IMG/VR virus record: IMGVR_UViG_3300031787_000950
Coordinates: 1-21,761 of that record
DNA length: 21,761 bases
Reading direction: 5' to 3' (one strand)
Source: a virus
Part shown: positions 15,238 to 21,761 of the stretch, piece after piece
Layout of the letters: each line of letters opens with the position of its first letter
How positions within the stretch are numbered: position 1 is the stretch's first letter
Position numbers and translations under genes: made by a program
The notes under the pieces: model-generated
What the model was told of the DNA's origin: nothing
What the model saw: the letters and a program-made list of their open reading frames with translations, nothing else
Databases searched by the model: none

Positions 15238-15621
15238 ATGATAAATCTCGCCACAAATACCGCCAATCAAACAGCGTACTTCACGCTCGATGAAGCGCGT
15301 CAATACTTCAGCGAAACCTTTACGCATTACCTTGTCATCATTACAAGGGCAGAGAATCAGCCGGGCGGACAACAGGTCGCTCAAGTGCCTGCGATCTTAG
15401 AAGATAACGCTCGATATACGTCGCTCAGAATTACAACAGTCGGTCTGTATTCTGCCGGGCAATACACATACGAGGTTTACGGACAGAATTCTAACTCCAA
15501 CACCGATCCTGAGAACGCATCGGTTGTCGGATTACTTGAGCGCGGAATGATGACACTAACCGACGATTCAACTATATTTACAGCATTAACCGGAGATATA
15601 CCCGATGACTACCGATCATAA
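15238..15621 (+). CDS. Virion-type hypothetical protein upstream of portal
   Basis: ATG 15238 is chosen because the frame's earlier ATG at 15214 lies in the terminator hairpin. The 127-aa protein is beta-rich. It has an FTLDEARQYFSETFTHYLVII segment, then RYTSLRITTVGLYSAGQYTYEVYG and an acidic C-terminus. I recall similar small proteins next to capsid/tail genes in Bacteroidota phages, but cannot assign a role. It overlaps the portal gene by 17 nt, so the two are probably translated together. Confidence 0.7.
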   Translation: MINLATNTANQTAYFTLDEARQYFSETFTHYLVIITRAENQPGGQQVAQVPAILEDNARYTSLRITTVGLYSAGQYTYEVYGQNSNSNTDPENASVVGLLERGMMTLTDDSTIFTALTGDIPDDYRS

Positions 15622-17545
15622 GCATAACAACCAAATCACCCGAATGAACTTCGAGGTGTATACACCTGTATCGACGGAGGAAAAACCCGACCGGTTGGGA
15701 TGGCTGAAGTACGGTGATCGGAATGACTTTCCCAACTACCTTGTTGAGATTAAACAATCGTCACCGGTTCATGGGTCACTTGTCAGAAGTATTGCAGACA
15801 TGGTGGCCGGCAAGGGTGATGAATCGGGAACATTTACACCTGAGACGATCGGTAAGATTGCAAACGACCTGATCACTCAAGGCGGGTTCTATCTTGAGGT
15901 CATCTACACGATCGACGGTTCAGAGATCAGCCGCGTCAATCATCTTCCATTCTGCAACGTGCGGGTGTCGGTGAATGAATACAATGAGATCGACGGTGTA
16001 TATTATTCCCGCGATTGGTCGCAATTCAAAAAGAAAGGTTACGAGCCGCGTTTTATTGACCTGTTTAATACGGGCGCACCGGATAAAACGCGCCAATGCC
16101 TTATCTGTTTTGAGACTACCGACGGAATCGAAAAGTACCCGAAGCCCGATTATTGGGGCGCGATCAATCACATTGAAACAGCGCGGCAGATTGGACTTTA
16201 TCACGCAAATTCTTTCCTGAATGGTCTGTTCCCGTCCTTCATAATTAACATGAAAAACGGAATCCCTGATCCAGATGAGCAGAATCAGATCATCATGGAT
16301 TGGGAGGGTAAATTGTCCGGGGCAAAGAATACCGGCAAGTTCATCATAACATTCAACAATCCCGGCAGCGACAATTCACCGGAGATCACGAGCTTCCCGA
16401 TGACGGAGGCCAACACTTCGTATCTGGAACTCGCGTATCGTCAATGCACTGAACAGATATTCATCGCTCACCGTGTTACCACCCCGCGTATATTCGGGGT
16501 TTCTGACAGTGGCAATGGCCTTTCTTCAAACACCGATGAGATGCTTGTCGGTTTGAATATCTTCAACGCTCAGGTCATCGAACCAAAGCGTAGAATGATC
16601 GAAACAACGCTTAATAAGGTCACCAAATTCAACGGTGAACCCGAAGTTAAGATTACGTCGAATGAGATTGTGCTGAAGCCGGGTGAAGAAGTGGGCGCAC
16701 AAGCGGAAGAGGGTGTTGATGTTGCGGCAACCGCACTCAATGGAGCGCAGATTGCTTCACTCATTGAAATTATTATACAAGCATCTACGGGAATTATTCC
16801 GATTGAAAGCGCGAAAGCAATTATTACCGCATCATTCCCGACACTTACTCAGCAGCAGGTTGACGAAATATTCACAGGCGTTGTGCCGGGTAGTATAAAC
16901 CCCTCAGAGGTTGCACTACGAGCGATGCGAATCGTGATGAATAAAAACAAATCCGAACTCGACAAATTCATCGAACAGGGTGAATCCGCGCCGGACGGTT
17001 ACATTCTGATTGACACATTCGAGGTCACAGACGACGACGACGATCACACATCGAAACTCAGCGGCCTGAAGTTCGCCACATCGACCGGAACAGCACGCCC
17101 GAACTCAAGATCGGAACAGGATGAGCGCATCGACGATAAGTTATTCATCACTCGCTACCGTTACCGAGGCGAATTGAAGTCGGACACACGGGAGTTTTGC
17201 AGGAAGATGCTCACGGCTGACAAACTTTATCGGAAGGAAGACATCCTTCAGATGGAAAACCGCGCAGTGAACCCCGGATGGGGGCCAGAAGGCGCAGACA
17301 CCTACAACATCTGGTTCTACAAAGGCGGCGGTAACTGTCATCACTTTTGGCAGAAGGAAGTTTATGTAAGCGCGGAAGGCGCGGGCATTGATGTGACCAA
17401 TCCAAACGCGCAAGGGATCGCAGTAAGAAAAGCGCAGCAAGCCGGTTACGTCGTACGCAATGAACGAATGGTAGCACAGCTGCCGGTTGATATGCCTCAT
17501 AACGGATTCTTACCAACTAACCCTATCTATGGCAATACCCAATAA
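15605..17545 (+). CDS. Portal protein with C-terminal MuF-like domain
   Basis: The 646-aa protein has a portal region at about 1-360. It includes a DRLGWLKYGDRNDFPNYL start, a KPDYWGAINHIETARQIG helix, GKFIITFNNPG, and an EQIFIAHRVTTPRIFGVSD segment. The linker (about 370-500) contains the NGAQIASLIEIIIQASTGIIP unit common after portal cores. Residues 510-590 look like a MuF-type minor head domain: RYRYRGELKSDTREFC, KLYRKEDIL, NPGWGPEGADTYN and a GGNCHHFWQ metal-site-like end. The protein would form the DNA entry vertex, with the MuF part inside the head. Fusion of the two is less common than separate genes. It overlaps both neighbours by 17 nt. Confidence 0.75.
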   Translation: MTTDHKHNNQITRMNFEVYTPVSTEEKPDRLGWLKYGDRNDFPNYLVEIKQSSPVHGSLVRSIADMVAGKGDESGTFTPETIGKIANDLITQGGFYLEVIYTIDGSEISRVNHLPFCNVRVSVNEYNEIDGVYYSRDWSQFKKKGYEPRFIDLFNTGAPDKTRQCLICFETTDGIEKYPKPDYWGAINHIETARQIGLYHANSFLNGLFPSFIINMKNGIPDPDEQNQIIMDWEGKLSGAKNTGKFIITFNNPGSDNSPEITSFPMTEANTSYLELAYRQCTEQIFIAHRVTTPRIFGVSDSGNGLSSNTDEMLVGLNIFNAQVIEPKRRMIETTLNKVTKFNGEPEVKITSNEIVLKPGEEVGAQAEEGVDVAATALNGAQIASLIEIIIQASTGIIPIESAKAIITASFPTLTQQQVDEIFTGVVPGSINPSEVALRAMRIVMNKNKSELDKFIEQGESAPDGYILIDTFEVTDDDDDHTSKLSGLKFATSTGTARPNSRSEQDERIDDKLFITRYRYRGELKSDTREFCRKMLTADKLYRKEDILQMENRAVNPGWGPEGADTYNIWFYKGGGNCHHFWQKEVYVSAEGAGIDVTNPNAQGIAVRKAQQAGYVVRNERMVAQLPVDMPHNGFLPTNPIYGNTQ

Positions 17546-18116
17546 AACAATCCTCGCGCCGCTTACCTACATCAAGAAGGTAACGCAGATCAATTCGCCC
17601 GTCGACGATAACATCATCAGCGCGGCTGCCTACATTGCTCAAGATAAATGGGTGAAACCGTATTTGGGTGATGCCCTTTACGACAAGATCGTTGAAGATT
17701 CAAACGATAATTCAATCACGGGTGACTACCTGACATTGCGCGATCATTACATGGTTGATGCAATCGCATGGTGGACGTATGTAGAAGTCTTGCCGCACCT
17801 GACATATAAGATCGACAACGCAACAATCGCACAGCGCGTCAGCGACGATACGCAACCCATTGACAACACGACCCTAAACAGGCTCATTGATAATGGCCGG
17901 CACAACGCGGAGTACTACACCAAACGCCTCAGTGAATACCTGTGCGAAAAGTCAAGCCTGTTCCCTGAACTTAACAGCAACACAGGATTCCAACGGGCGG
18001 CAATTGCTGAAACAAAGTCCGCGCCGGTGGTGATGATCTCATCAGGCAACAGCGCATCGGGAACACGCGGGGCAGTACCGCGAAACTGGATCAACAAAAT
18101 GCACAAGTATCTATGA
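17529..18116 (+). CDS. Head-tail connector-like protein (DUF6712-like)
   Basis: The start is ATG 17529 inside the portal 3' end; 14 more codons upstream are open but lie in the portal frame. The 195-aa protein is largely helical. It has INSPVDDNIISAAAYIAQDKWVKPYLGDALYDKI, then a YLTLRDHYMVDAIAWWTYVEVLP helix, then LIDNGRHNAEYYTKRLSEYLCE. This is the pattern of gp6-type connector/adaptor proteins found after portals. It probably forms the ring under the portal. It ends in an ATGA overlap with the next small ORF. Confidence 0.65.
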   Translation: MAIPNKTILAPLTYIKKVTQINSPVDDNIISAAAYIAQDKWVKPYLGDALYDKIVEDSNDNSITGDYLTLRDHYMVDAIAWWTYVEVLPHLTYKIDNATIAQRVSDDTQPIDNTTLNRLIDNGRHNAEYYTKRLSEYLCEKSSLFPELNSNTGFQRAAIAETKSAPVVMISSGNSASGTRGAVPRNWINKMHKYL

Positions 18117-18226
18117 AGCAGCATAAGGATTCATTGGAACGAAAGAAAAACCTCGTTGAAAAACTGGTGAACTACCGGCAAATGCTCATGAAACGTAACG
18201 GTAAAACAAAGAAAAAAGATTTATGA
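18113..18226 (+). CDS. Small basic protein (37 aa)
   Basis: ATGA overlaps at both ends link it to the connector gene and the following membrane protein gene. It is a single predicted helix, very rich in Lys and Arg, containing SLERKKNLVEKLVNYRQML. There is no recognised family. It is supported by tight coupling on both sides and by a clean frame. It could be a minor head component or a small regulatory peptide. Confidence 0.6.
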   Translation: MKQHKDSLERKKNLVEKLVNYRQMLMKRNGKTKKKDL

Positions 18227-18450
18227 CACATCATCATTCCGATTCAGATTCAATCGTTTCATTCATCACGGGCATGGTAGTTCAGATCGTTGGTATGATA
18301 ACATTTGAAACCTTTTGGATTCCGCTTTGCCTTGCCTTTGCCGGTGGTTTTCTCGGTCTGATCGGGAAGAAACTTGCTGAAATTGCAATAAGGCGCATGA
18401 ATAAGTGGCTCGCATCTCCGAAGATGAAGCCTCGCAGACGTGGTCATTAG
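18223..18450 (+). CDS. Small membrane protein, holin-like
   Basis: The 75-aa protein overlaps the preceding stop by ATGA. It has a His/Ser/Asp-rich N-terminus and two hydrophobic stretches (FITGMVVQIVGMITF and WIPLCLAFAGGFLGLIG). A basic C-terminus (SPKMKPRRRGH) follows. This is the topology of a two-span class II-like holin, but a second holin candidate lies at 19771 in the lysis cluster, so the role here is open. It is the last gene before a new promoter. Confidence 0.65.
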   Translation: MTHHHSDSDSIVSFITGMVVQIVGMITFETFWIPLCLAFAGGFLGLIGKKLAEIAIRRMNKWLASPKMKPRRRGH

Positions 18451-18471
18451 GTTAATTCCACTTTTGCACAT

Positions 18472-18500
18472 TGTTGTAAAAATGGAGTAGTTTATATTTG
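18472..18500 (+). promoter_or_regulatory. Bacteroidota-type promoter for the phosphoesterase/lysis genes
   Basis: TTG (18472-18474), 18 nt, TATATTTG (18493-18500) fit the consensus. Expected transcription start is about 5-7 nt later, giving a very short leader to ATG 18516. This also argues against the in-frame TTG start at 18498. Confidence 0.75.
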
Positions 18501-18515
18501 TCAAAACATACACTC

Positions 18516-18797
18516 ATGGCGGCAGCGAAAAAACCCACCTTTCATCCCGAAGATATAAGGCTTGAAGTATTGGTTCACGGACGCGATAAGCCTGAGTTCC
18601 TTATTCACTTTGTTCGCGCTGATTTCATCAACAGAATTTCTGAAAGTGTCGAGCATCGTAATATGTGCTGTGTTTGGGTTGCAGGCGAAAGTGAAGAAGC
18701 ACCGCTAATTGTGAATGCGATTGTCGAAGATGTTTATGTGGCATGGGTTGAAGCTCGCAGGAATATCTATACGAATCAACTAATACTATCACAATGA
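18516..18797 (+). CDS. Hypothetical protein (93 aa)
   Basis: ATG 18516 is used; the TTG at 18498 is part of the promoter box. The protein is a small cytosolic alpha/beta product with an LEVLVHGRDKPEFLIHF strand, a CCVWVAG segment and a VEDVYVAWVEARRNIYTNQ helix. The family is not recognised. It is first in the promoter-led operon and overlaps the phosphoesterase gene by ATGA, so it may be an early or regulatory companion. Confidence 0.65.
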   Translation: MAAAKKPTFHPEDIRLEVLVHGRDKPEFLIHFVRADFINRISESVEHRNMCCVWVAGESEEAPLIVNAIVEDVYVAWVEARRNIYTNQLILSQ

Positions 18798-19774
18798 CAC
18801 CAACCGAAATTCTGATCGAGTACCGCACACGATTCCCGAACACGCCAAACCTGACATTGGCAAAGAAAGTTTGCAAAGAACATCCGGCTTTATATGCTAC
18901 GGTCGAAAGTTGCAGGGGTGCGTTAAGAAGAATTGAAGGCAAGGGCGGAGACAAGAACACAAAGATTAAGTATAAAGATCGCTACGTTCCTCCGCGTTCA
19001 CATAACCCGTTTGATGATGTTCCAAAGTCTGCGGCCAAATCTCGCAAGCACGCCCATGTTGAAGGTAGTAGAATCCTATTCCTGTCCGATATTCACTTTC
19101 CATACCATGATGAACAGAGCCTTGTTACTGCGCTGAATTATGGCAAAGAACACGACGCAGACTGCATATATCTGAACGGTGACATAATTGACTGCTATCA
19201 GTTATCATCGTTTGAGAAAGACCCAAAAAAACGAAGGTTCAGTCAAGAGTTGAAACAAGTCCATAAGTTCTTTGAGATACTGCGCCGCGAATTTCCGAAG
19301 GCCAAAATCTATTTCAAAGAGGGAAATCACGAAGAAAGGTATTGGCGGTTTATGCGAATAAAAGCCCCTGAATTACTTGACATCGAGGAGTTTTCTTTGG
19401 CTGCTTTGCTAAAGTTATCAGAGTTCAACATTCAATACGTTGGTGGCCGGACAAAGGCTATCATTGGTAAGTTATCGGTCTTTCACGGGCATGAGTTTGG
19501 CAAGACCGTATTCAGTCCTGTAAACGTGGCGCGAGGACTTTATATGAGGGCGAAGGCCAACGCCATTTGCGGCCATAGCCATCAGACATCAGAACACACA
19601 GAACGCGACGTTAATGACAAGATGATAACCACATGGAGCGTCGGATGCTTGTGTGAACTTTCTCCGGACTTTTCGCCTTACAACAAGTGGAATCACGGCT
19701 TTGCATTTATCAAAACGGACGGAAATAATTTCCATGTTCAGAATATCAGAATTTACAAAGGTAACATAATATGA
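18794..19774 (+). CDS. Calcineurin-like metallophosphoesterase with N-terminal helical domain
   Basis: The 326-aa protein has all the hallmarks of a two-metal phosphoesterase: DIH (Asp99, His101), GD (Gly129-Asp130), GNHE (177-180), FHGHEF (His231, His233) and GHSH (260-263). Residues 1-50 form a small helical domain (TLAKKVCKEHP then SCRGALRRIEG) that resembles a helix-turn-helix and may bind DNA or a partner. A basic, disordered linker follows (about 50-90). The substrate is unknown; phage members act on nucleic acids or nucleotides. It is linked by ATGA overlaps to the neighbours on both sides. Confidence 0.85.
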   Translation: MTPTEILIEYRTRFPNTPNLTLAKKVCKEHPALYATVESCRGALRRIEGKGGDKNTKIKYKDRYVPPRSHNPFDDVPKSAAKSRKHAHVEGSRILFLSDIHFPYHDEQSLVTALNYGKEHDADCIYLNGDIIDCYQLSSFEKDPKKRRFSQELKQVHKFFEILRREFPKAKIYFKEGNHEERYWRFMRIKAPELLDIEEFSLAALLKLSEFNIQYVGGRTKAIIGKLSVFHGHEFGKTVFSPVNVARGLYMRAKANAICGHSHQTSEHTERDVNDKMITTWSVGCLCELSPDFSPYNKWNHGFAFIKTDGNNFHVQNIRIYKGNII

Positions 19775-20331
19775 GCAAGCCTAAGTTCATGGAGCGTTTT
19801 GCCCAATCTGGATTTGCAGAGTTCATCCGAGAAAAGGTTAAACCTGTGGCCGGTGACGTACTTGAGATCATTGGTGACGTGACAGGTGTGGAAGCAGTTG
19901 AGCGCGTGGGTGAAATGCTGAACAAACGAAAGGAAACCGATGATGCGGCGAAGGCACTTGCGGCTGAATGGGAAATGAAACGACTTGAGTGGCAAATGGA
20001 ACTTGAACGGCTCAGGGTTCAGCAGGCGATGGATGAGATGAGGATGGAGAATGAAGATCGGGCCAACGCCAGAAGCCGTGAGATCGAACACATGAAAGTC
20101 ACAGGCAAACGTGATTGGCTCATGGGTACGGTAGTCATCACCGGACTTGTATTGCTCGTTGGTATTATCGCCTGCCTTGTGTTCATCCGGATTCCCGTCG
20201 AAAACCAAAGGCTCGCAGATATGACATTCGGCTCAGTCCTTTCAATCGGCACTTCGATTTTCGCCTACTACGTCGGAAGTTCACGCGGCAGCCATCAGAA
20301 GCAACAGACCATTGATCGCATAACCAAATGA
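19771..20331 (+). CDS. Holin-like membrane protein
   Basis: The 186-aa protein has an amphipathic N-terminal region, a highly charged coiled coil (about 65-110, EWEMKRLEWQMELERLRV) and then two hydrophobic spans (about 115-140, MGTVVITGLVLLVGIIACLVFI; about 150-170, FGSVLSIGTSIFAYYVG). A basic tail follows. This resembles phage and gene-transfer-agent 3TM-type holins. It overlaps the endolysin gene by ATGA, fitting a holin-endolysin pair. Confidence 0.7.
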   Translation: MSKPKFMERFAQSGFAEFIREKVKPVAGDVLEIIGDVTGVEAVERVGEMLNKRKETDDAAKALAAEWEMKRLEWQMELERLRVQQAMDEMRMENEDRANARSREIEHMKVTGKRDWLMGTVVITGLVLLVGIIACLVFIRIPVENQRLADMTFGSVLSIGTSIFAYYVGSSRGSHQKQQTIDRITK

Positions 20332-20768
20332 ACCGGTTTAAGGTATCAGATAACTTCTACCTTGATGAATTCGTACCGCCAGACATTTACAACGAGCGCG
20401 GTGAGCGTGCTATTCAACTGATCGACATTCGAGTGTTTATGGCCGCCCAATTCCTTCGTGACACCATTGGTAAGCCTATGATCATCAACAACTGGTGGAA
20501 TGGCGGTAAGTTCACACAGCGAGGGTTAAGACGCCACGATTCCAAAACAGGCGCAAGATGGTCACAGCATAAGTACGGGCGCGGGTTTGATTTTCATGTA
20601 CCTGGCATGACCGTTTCAGATGTTCACGCGGTTATTATGCAGCATGAGGAAATGCTCATCAACAGGCAGTGGATTACTGTTATCGAAGATAAACGCGACA
20701 CTCCGACTTGGGTTCATTGCGACTGCCGGAATACAGGGTTAGATCAGATACTAATTGTAAGGGCATAA
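20328..20768 (+). CDS. M15-type peptidase endolysin
   Basis: The 146-aa protein has the zinc peptidase M15 pattern: SQHKYGRGFDFH (His81, Asp88) and TWVHCD (His130). An NNWWNGG substrate-side motif and an RGLRR turn also fit. It probably cleaves the D-Ala-linked peptide bonds of peptidoglycan in the periplasm. There is no signal peptide, so release would need the upstream holin-like protein. It is the last gene of the operon and is followed by a terminator. Confidence 0.75.
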   Translation: MNRFKVSDNFYLDEFVPPDIYNERGERAIQLIDIRVFMAAQFLRDTIGKPMIINNWWNGGKFTQRGLRRHDSKTGARWSQHKYGRGFDFHVPGMTVSDVHAVIMQHEEMLINRQWITVIEDKRDTPTWVHCDCRNTGLDQILIVRA

Positions 20769-20798
20769 AAAAACGGCACCCAACGGATGCCGCTTTTT
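20767..20798. terminator. Bidirectional terminator between convergent genes
   Basis: CGGCA (20774-20778) and TGCCG (20788-20792) form the stem, with CTTTTT after it and an A7 run before it. It can therefore end both the lysis transcript (plus) and the coiled-coil gene transcript (minus). Confidence 0.8.
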
Positions 20799-20814
20799 CA
20801 CATGAACACTCAGA

Positions 20815-21132
20815 TCAACCTTCCTGAGTAGGTTCTTCGCTTGGCAACTGTGCGTCCGGAATGAGGTCGTCATTCGACTGTACAGCAGCCTTCAGTTCTT
20901 CCAGCGCGGCCTGTACTTCAGGTGACACGTTGCCCTGAGCAGCAATAGCCGCGTCGAGTTCTGCGAGTTTTCCGTTAATTTCACCGAAGGACTTCTTTGT
21001 CTGTTCGGTCAGTGCGGCCAGCTGTGCCGCGAGTTCTGTCTGATTCATCAGTATTTGTTTTAAGAGTTTACGAATTACTTTGTTGTCACTTGGAAAGTGA
21101 TAGTGTGTGTGGGTGTGATTTGCTCCAAACAT
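20815..21132 (-). CDS. Coiled-coil hypothetical protein
   Basis: The 105-aa protein has a histidine-rich start (four His in HTHTHYH), then a long helix with heptads (LAAQLAALTEQTKKSF, INGKLAELDAAIAAQ). The tail is acidic and Pro/Glu-rich. Such short coiled-coil proteins are frequent in phages but have no fixed function. An internal ATG before NQTELAAQ is an alternative start. It lies 18 nt downstream of the nuclease gene, in the same minus-strand unit. Confidence 0.65.
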   Translation of the reverse strand: MFGANHTHTHYHFPSDNKVIRKLLKQILMNQTELAAQLAALTEQTKKSFGEINGKLAELDAAIAAQGNVSPEVQAALEELKAAVQSNDDLIPDAQLPSEEPTQEG

Positions 21133-21150
21133 GGGGCGAATATAATTCGG

Positions 21151-21498
21151 TTAGATTAAGCTAAGGTAAATGTTTATAACTCGGATAAAATCTTCAAACG
21201 ACTTGCACAGTTCAACCTTGTAACCAGACGCTTCAAGTTTCGGGATGATTTCCTTTTGTCGCTCACTCAGTCCATTGCTCCCGTGTTTCATCTCGATAAA
21301 CAGTCCGTGCCACTGGCCGGAAGCATGAGCAAGAAATAAATCAGGAACACCCGACAAAGCGCCCTCCTGTTTCATCCGGACTGCGGTTTTGTACGACCTC
21401 AAACCGCCGTTTGGAATACTGAACAGAATGATGTTCGGGTATTGGTATCGAAACCATTTGACGCACTGAGCCTGAAGTTTGGATTCATGGTGTTTCAT
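21151..21498 (-). CDS. VRR-NUC domain nuclease
   Basis: ATG 21498 is chosen because it overlaps the upstream lipoprotein stop (TAATG); a GTG two codons upstream is less likely. The 115-aa protein carries the VRR-NUC pattern: ESKLQAQC (Glu5, Gln9), IPNGGLRS, GVPDLF (Asp53), FIEMK (Glu69, Lys71) and LSERQ (Gln81). It is a stand-alone PD-(D/E)XK-type endonuclease of the kind common in phage replication/recombination modules, with possible activity on branched DNA. The partner genes lie beyond the window. Confidence 0.8.
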   Translation of the reverse strand: MKHHESKLQAQCVKWFRYQYPNIILFSIPNGGLRSYKTAVRMKQEGALSGVPDLFLAHASGQWHGLFIEMKHGSNGLSERQKEIIPKLEASGYKVELCKSFEDFIRVINIYLSLI

Positions 21499-21731
21499 TA
21501 CCACTCCGGCTGATTGGTTACACAGAACGATTCACCTGGATTGCCATCGAGCCAAACATCGTAATCGAAGCAAAACTTTTTCTTGTTGCCAGAACATTCA
21601 TTCCTGACTTCAAGCCAGTGACATGAGCCTTCAATGCCATCACTGGTTATCGTTCCGCAGTTACATGGTTCTTCTTTGTTACACGATGCCAACGACAATG
21701 CGAGGGCGATAATTAAAATTGATTTTTTCAT
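21498..21731 (-). CDS. Small cysteine-rich lipoprotein
   Basis: The start is ATG 21731, directly before a KKSILIIALALSLASC signal peptide with lipobox LASC; an earlier in-frame ATG lies at the window edge (21761). The 77-aa precursor has six further cysteines after the lipobox Cys in a short acidic domain, suggesting disulfide bonds in the periplasm or at the outer membrane. It overlaps the nuclease gene by one base (TAATG). Function is unknown; small phage lipoproteins sometimes block superinfection or act as spanin subunits. Confidence 0.7.
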   Translation of the reverse strand: MKKSILIIALALSLASCNKEEPCNCGTITSDGIEGSCHWLEVRNECSGNKKKFCFDYDVWLDGNPGESFCVTNQPEW

Positions 21732-21761
21732 TTTATTGTTATTGGTTATTTGTTGTTTCAT

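Overview
The window is a stretch of a tailed phage or prophage (long-tail, siphovirus-like) whose host is most likely a member of the Bacteroidota. Three things point to that host. Two near-perfect Bacteroidota-type promoters (TTG, 18-19 nt, TAnnTTTG) are present. Most genes lack Shine-Dalgarno sequences and have A-rich leaders instead. Many structural proteins resemble families I know from Bacteroidota phages. No terminase, integrase, replication gene or tRNA is visible. All family calls come from reading the sequence; no database search was run.

Layout. (1) 1-9089, plus strand, tail module: a tail-assembly chaperone pair with a good -1 frameshift signal, a tail-terminator-like domain fused to collagen-like fibre repeats, an HK97-gp10-like protein, two large baseplate/hub-type proteins, a 56-aa membrane protein and a tape measure. 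Many of these genes overlap by ATGA or GTGA. (2) 9190-9738: an XkdF-like prohead protease. (3) 9739-12981: accessory (moron) region between protease and scaffold, holding a secreted protein of unknown function, a terminator, an AT-rich array of inverted-repeat-bounded cassettes with attC-like hairpins (10954-12019), and a minus-strand glycosyltransferase with its own promoter. (4) 13034-18450, plus strand, head module: scaffold, major capsid protein, probable tail tube protein, an unknown virion-type protein, a portal with a C-terminal MuF-like domain, a head-tail connector and two small proteins. Terminator-like hairpins follow the capsid gene and the tube gene. (5) 18472-20798: a separate promoter drives a small unknown protein, a metallophosphoesterase, a holin-like protein and an M15-type endolysin, ending in a terminator. 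(6) 20815-21731, minus strand: a coiled-coil protein, a VRR-NUC nuclease and a small cysteine-rich lipoprotein.

The most unusual element is the cassette array. Three consecutive segments are each bounded by complementary ends built to one plan: 9 bp beginning GTTA and ending TAAC, a 2-3 nt mismatch, then a further segment-specific stem. Two long hairpins sit between the segments. They share a CGGG(T/C)TT core arm, have different but internally complementary outer arms, and show the same 1-nt/5-nt spacer asymmetry. This is the architecture of integron attC sites, inside a phage late region with no integron integrase in view. The second strong observation is the frameshift signal in the chaperone gene: a U UUU UUU heptamer in the correct phase, a stem-loop just downstream, and an open -1 frame running into the next ORF.
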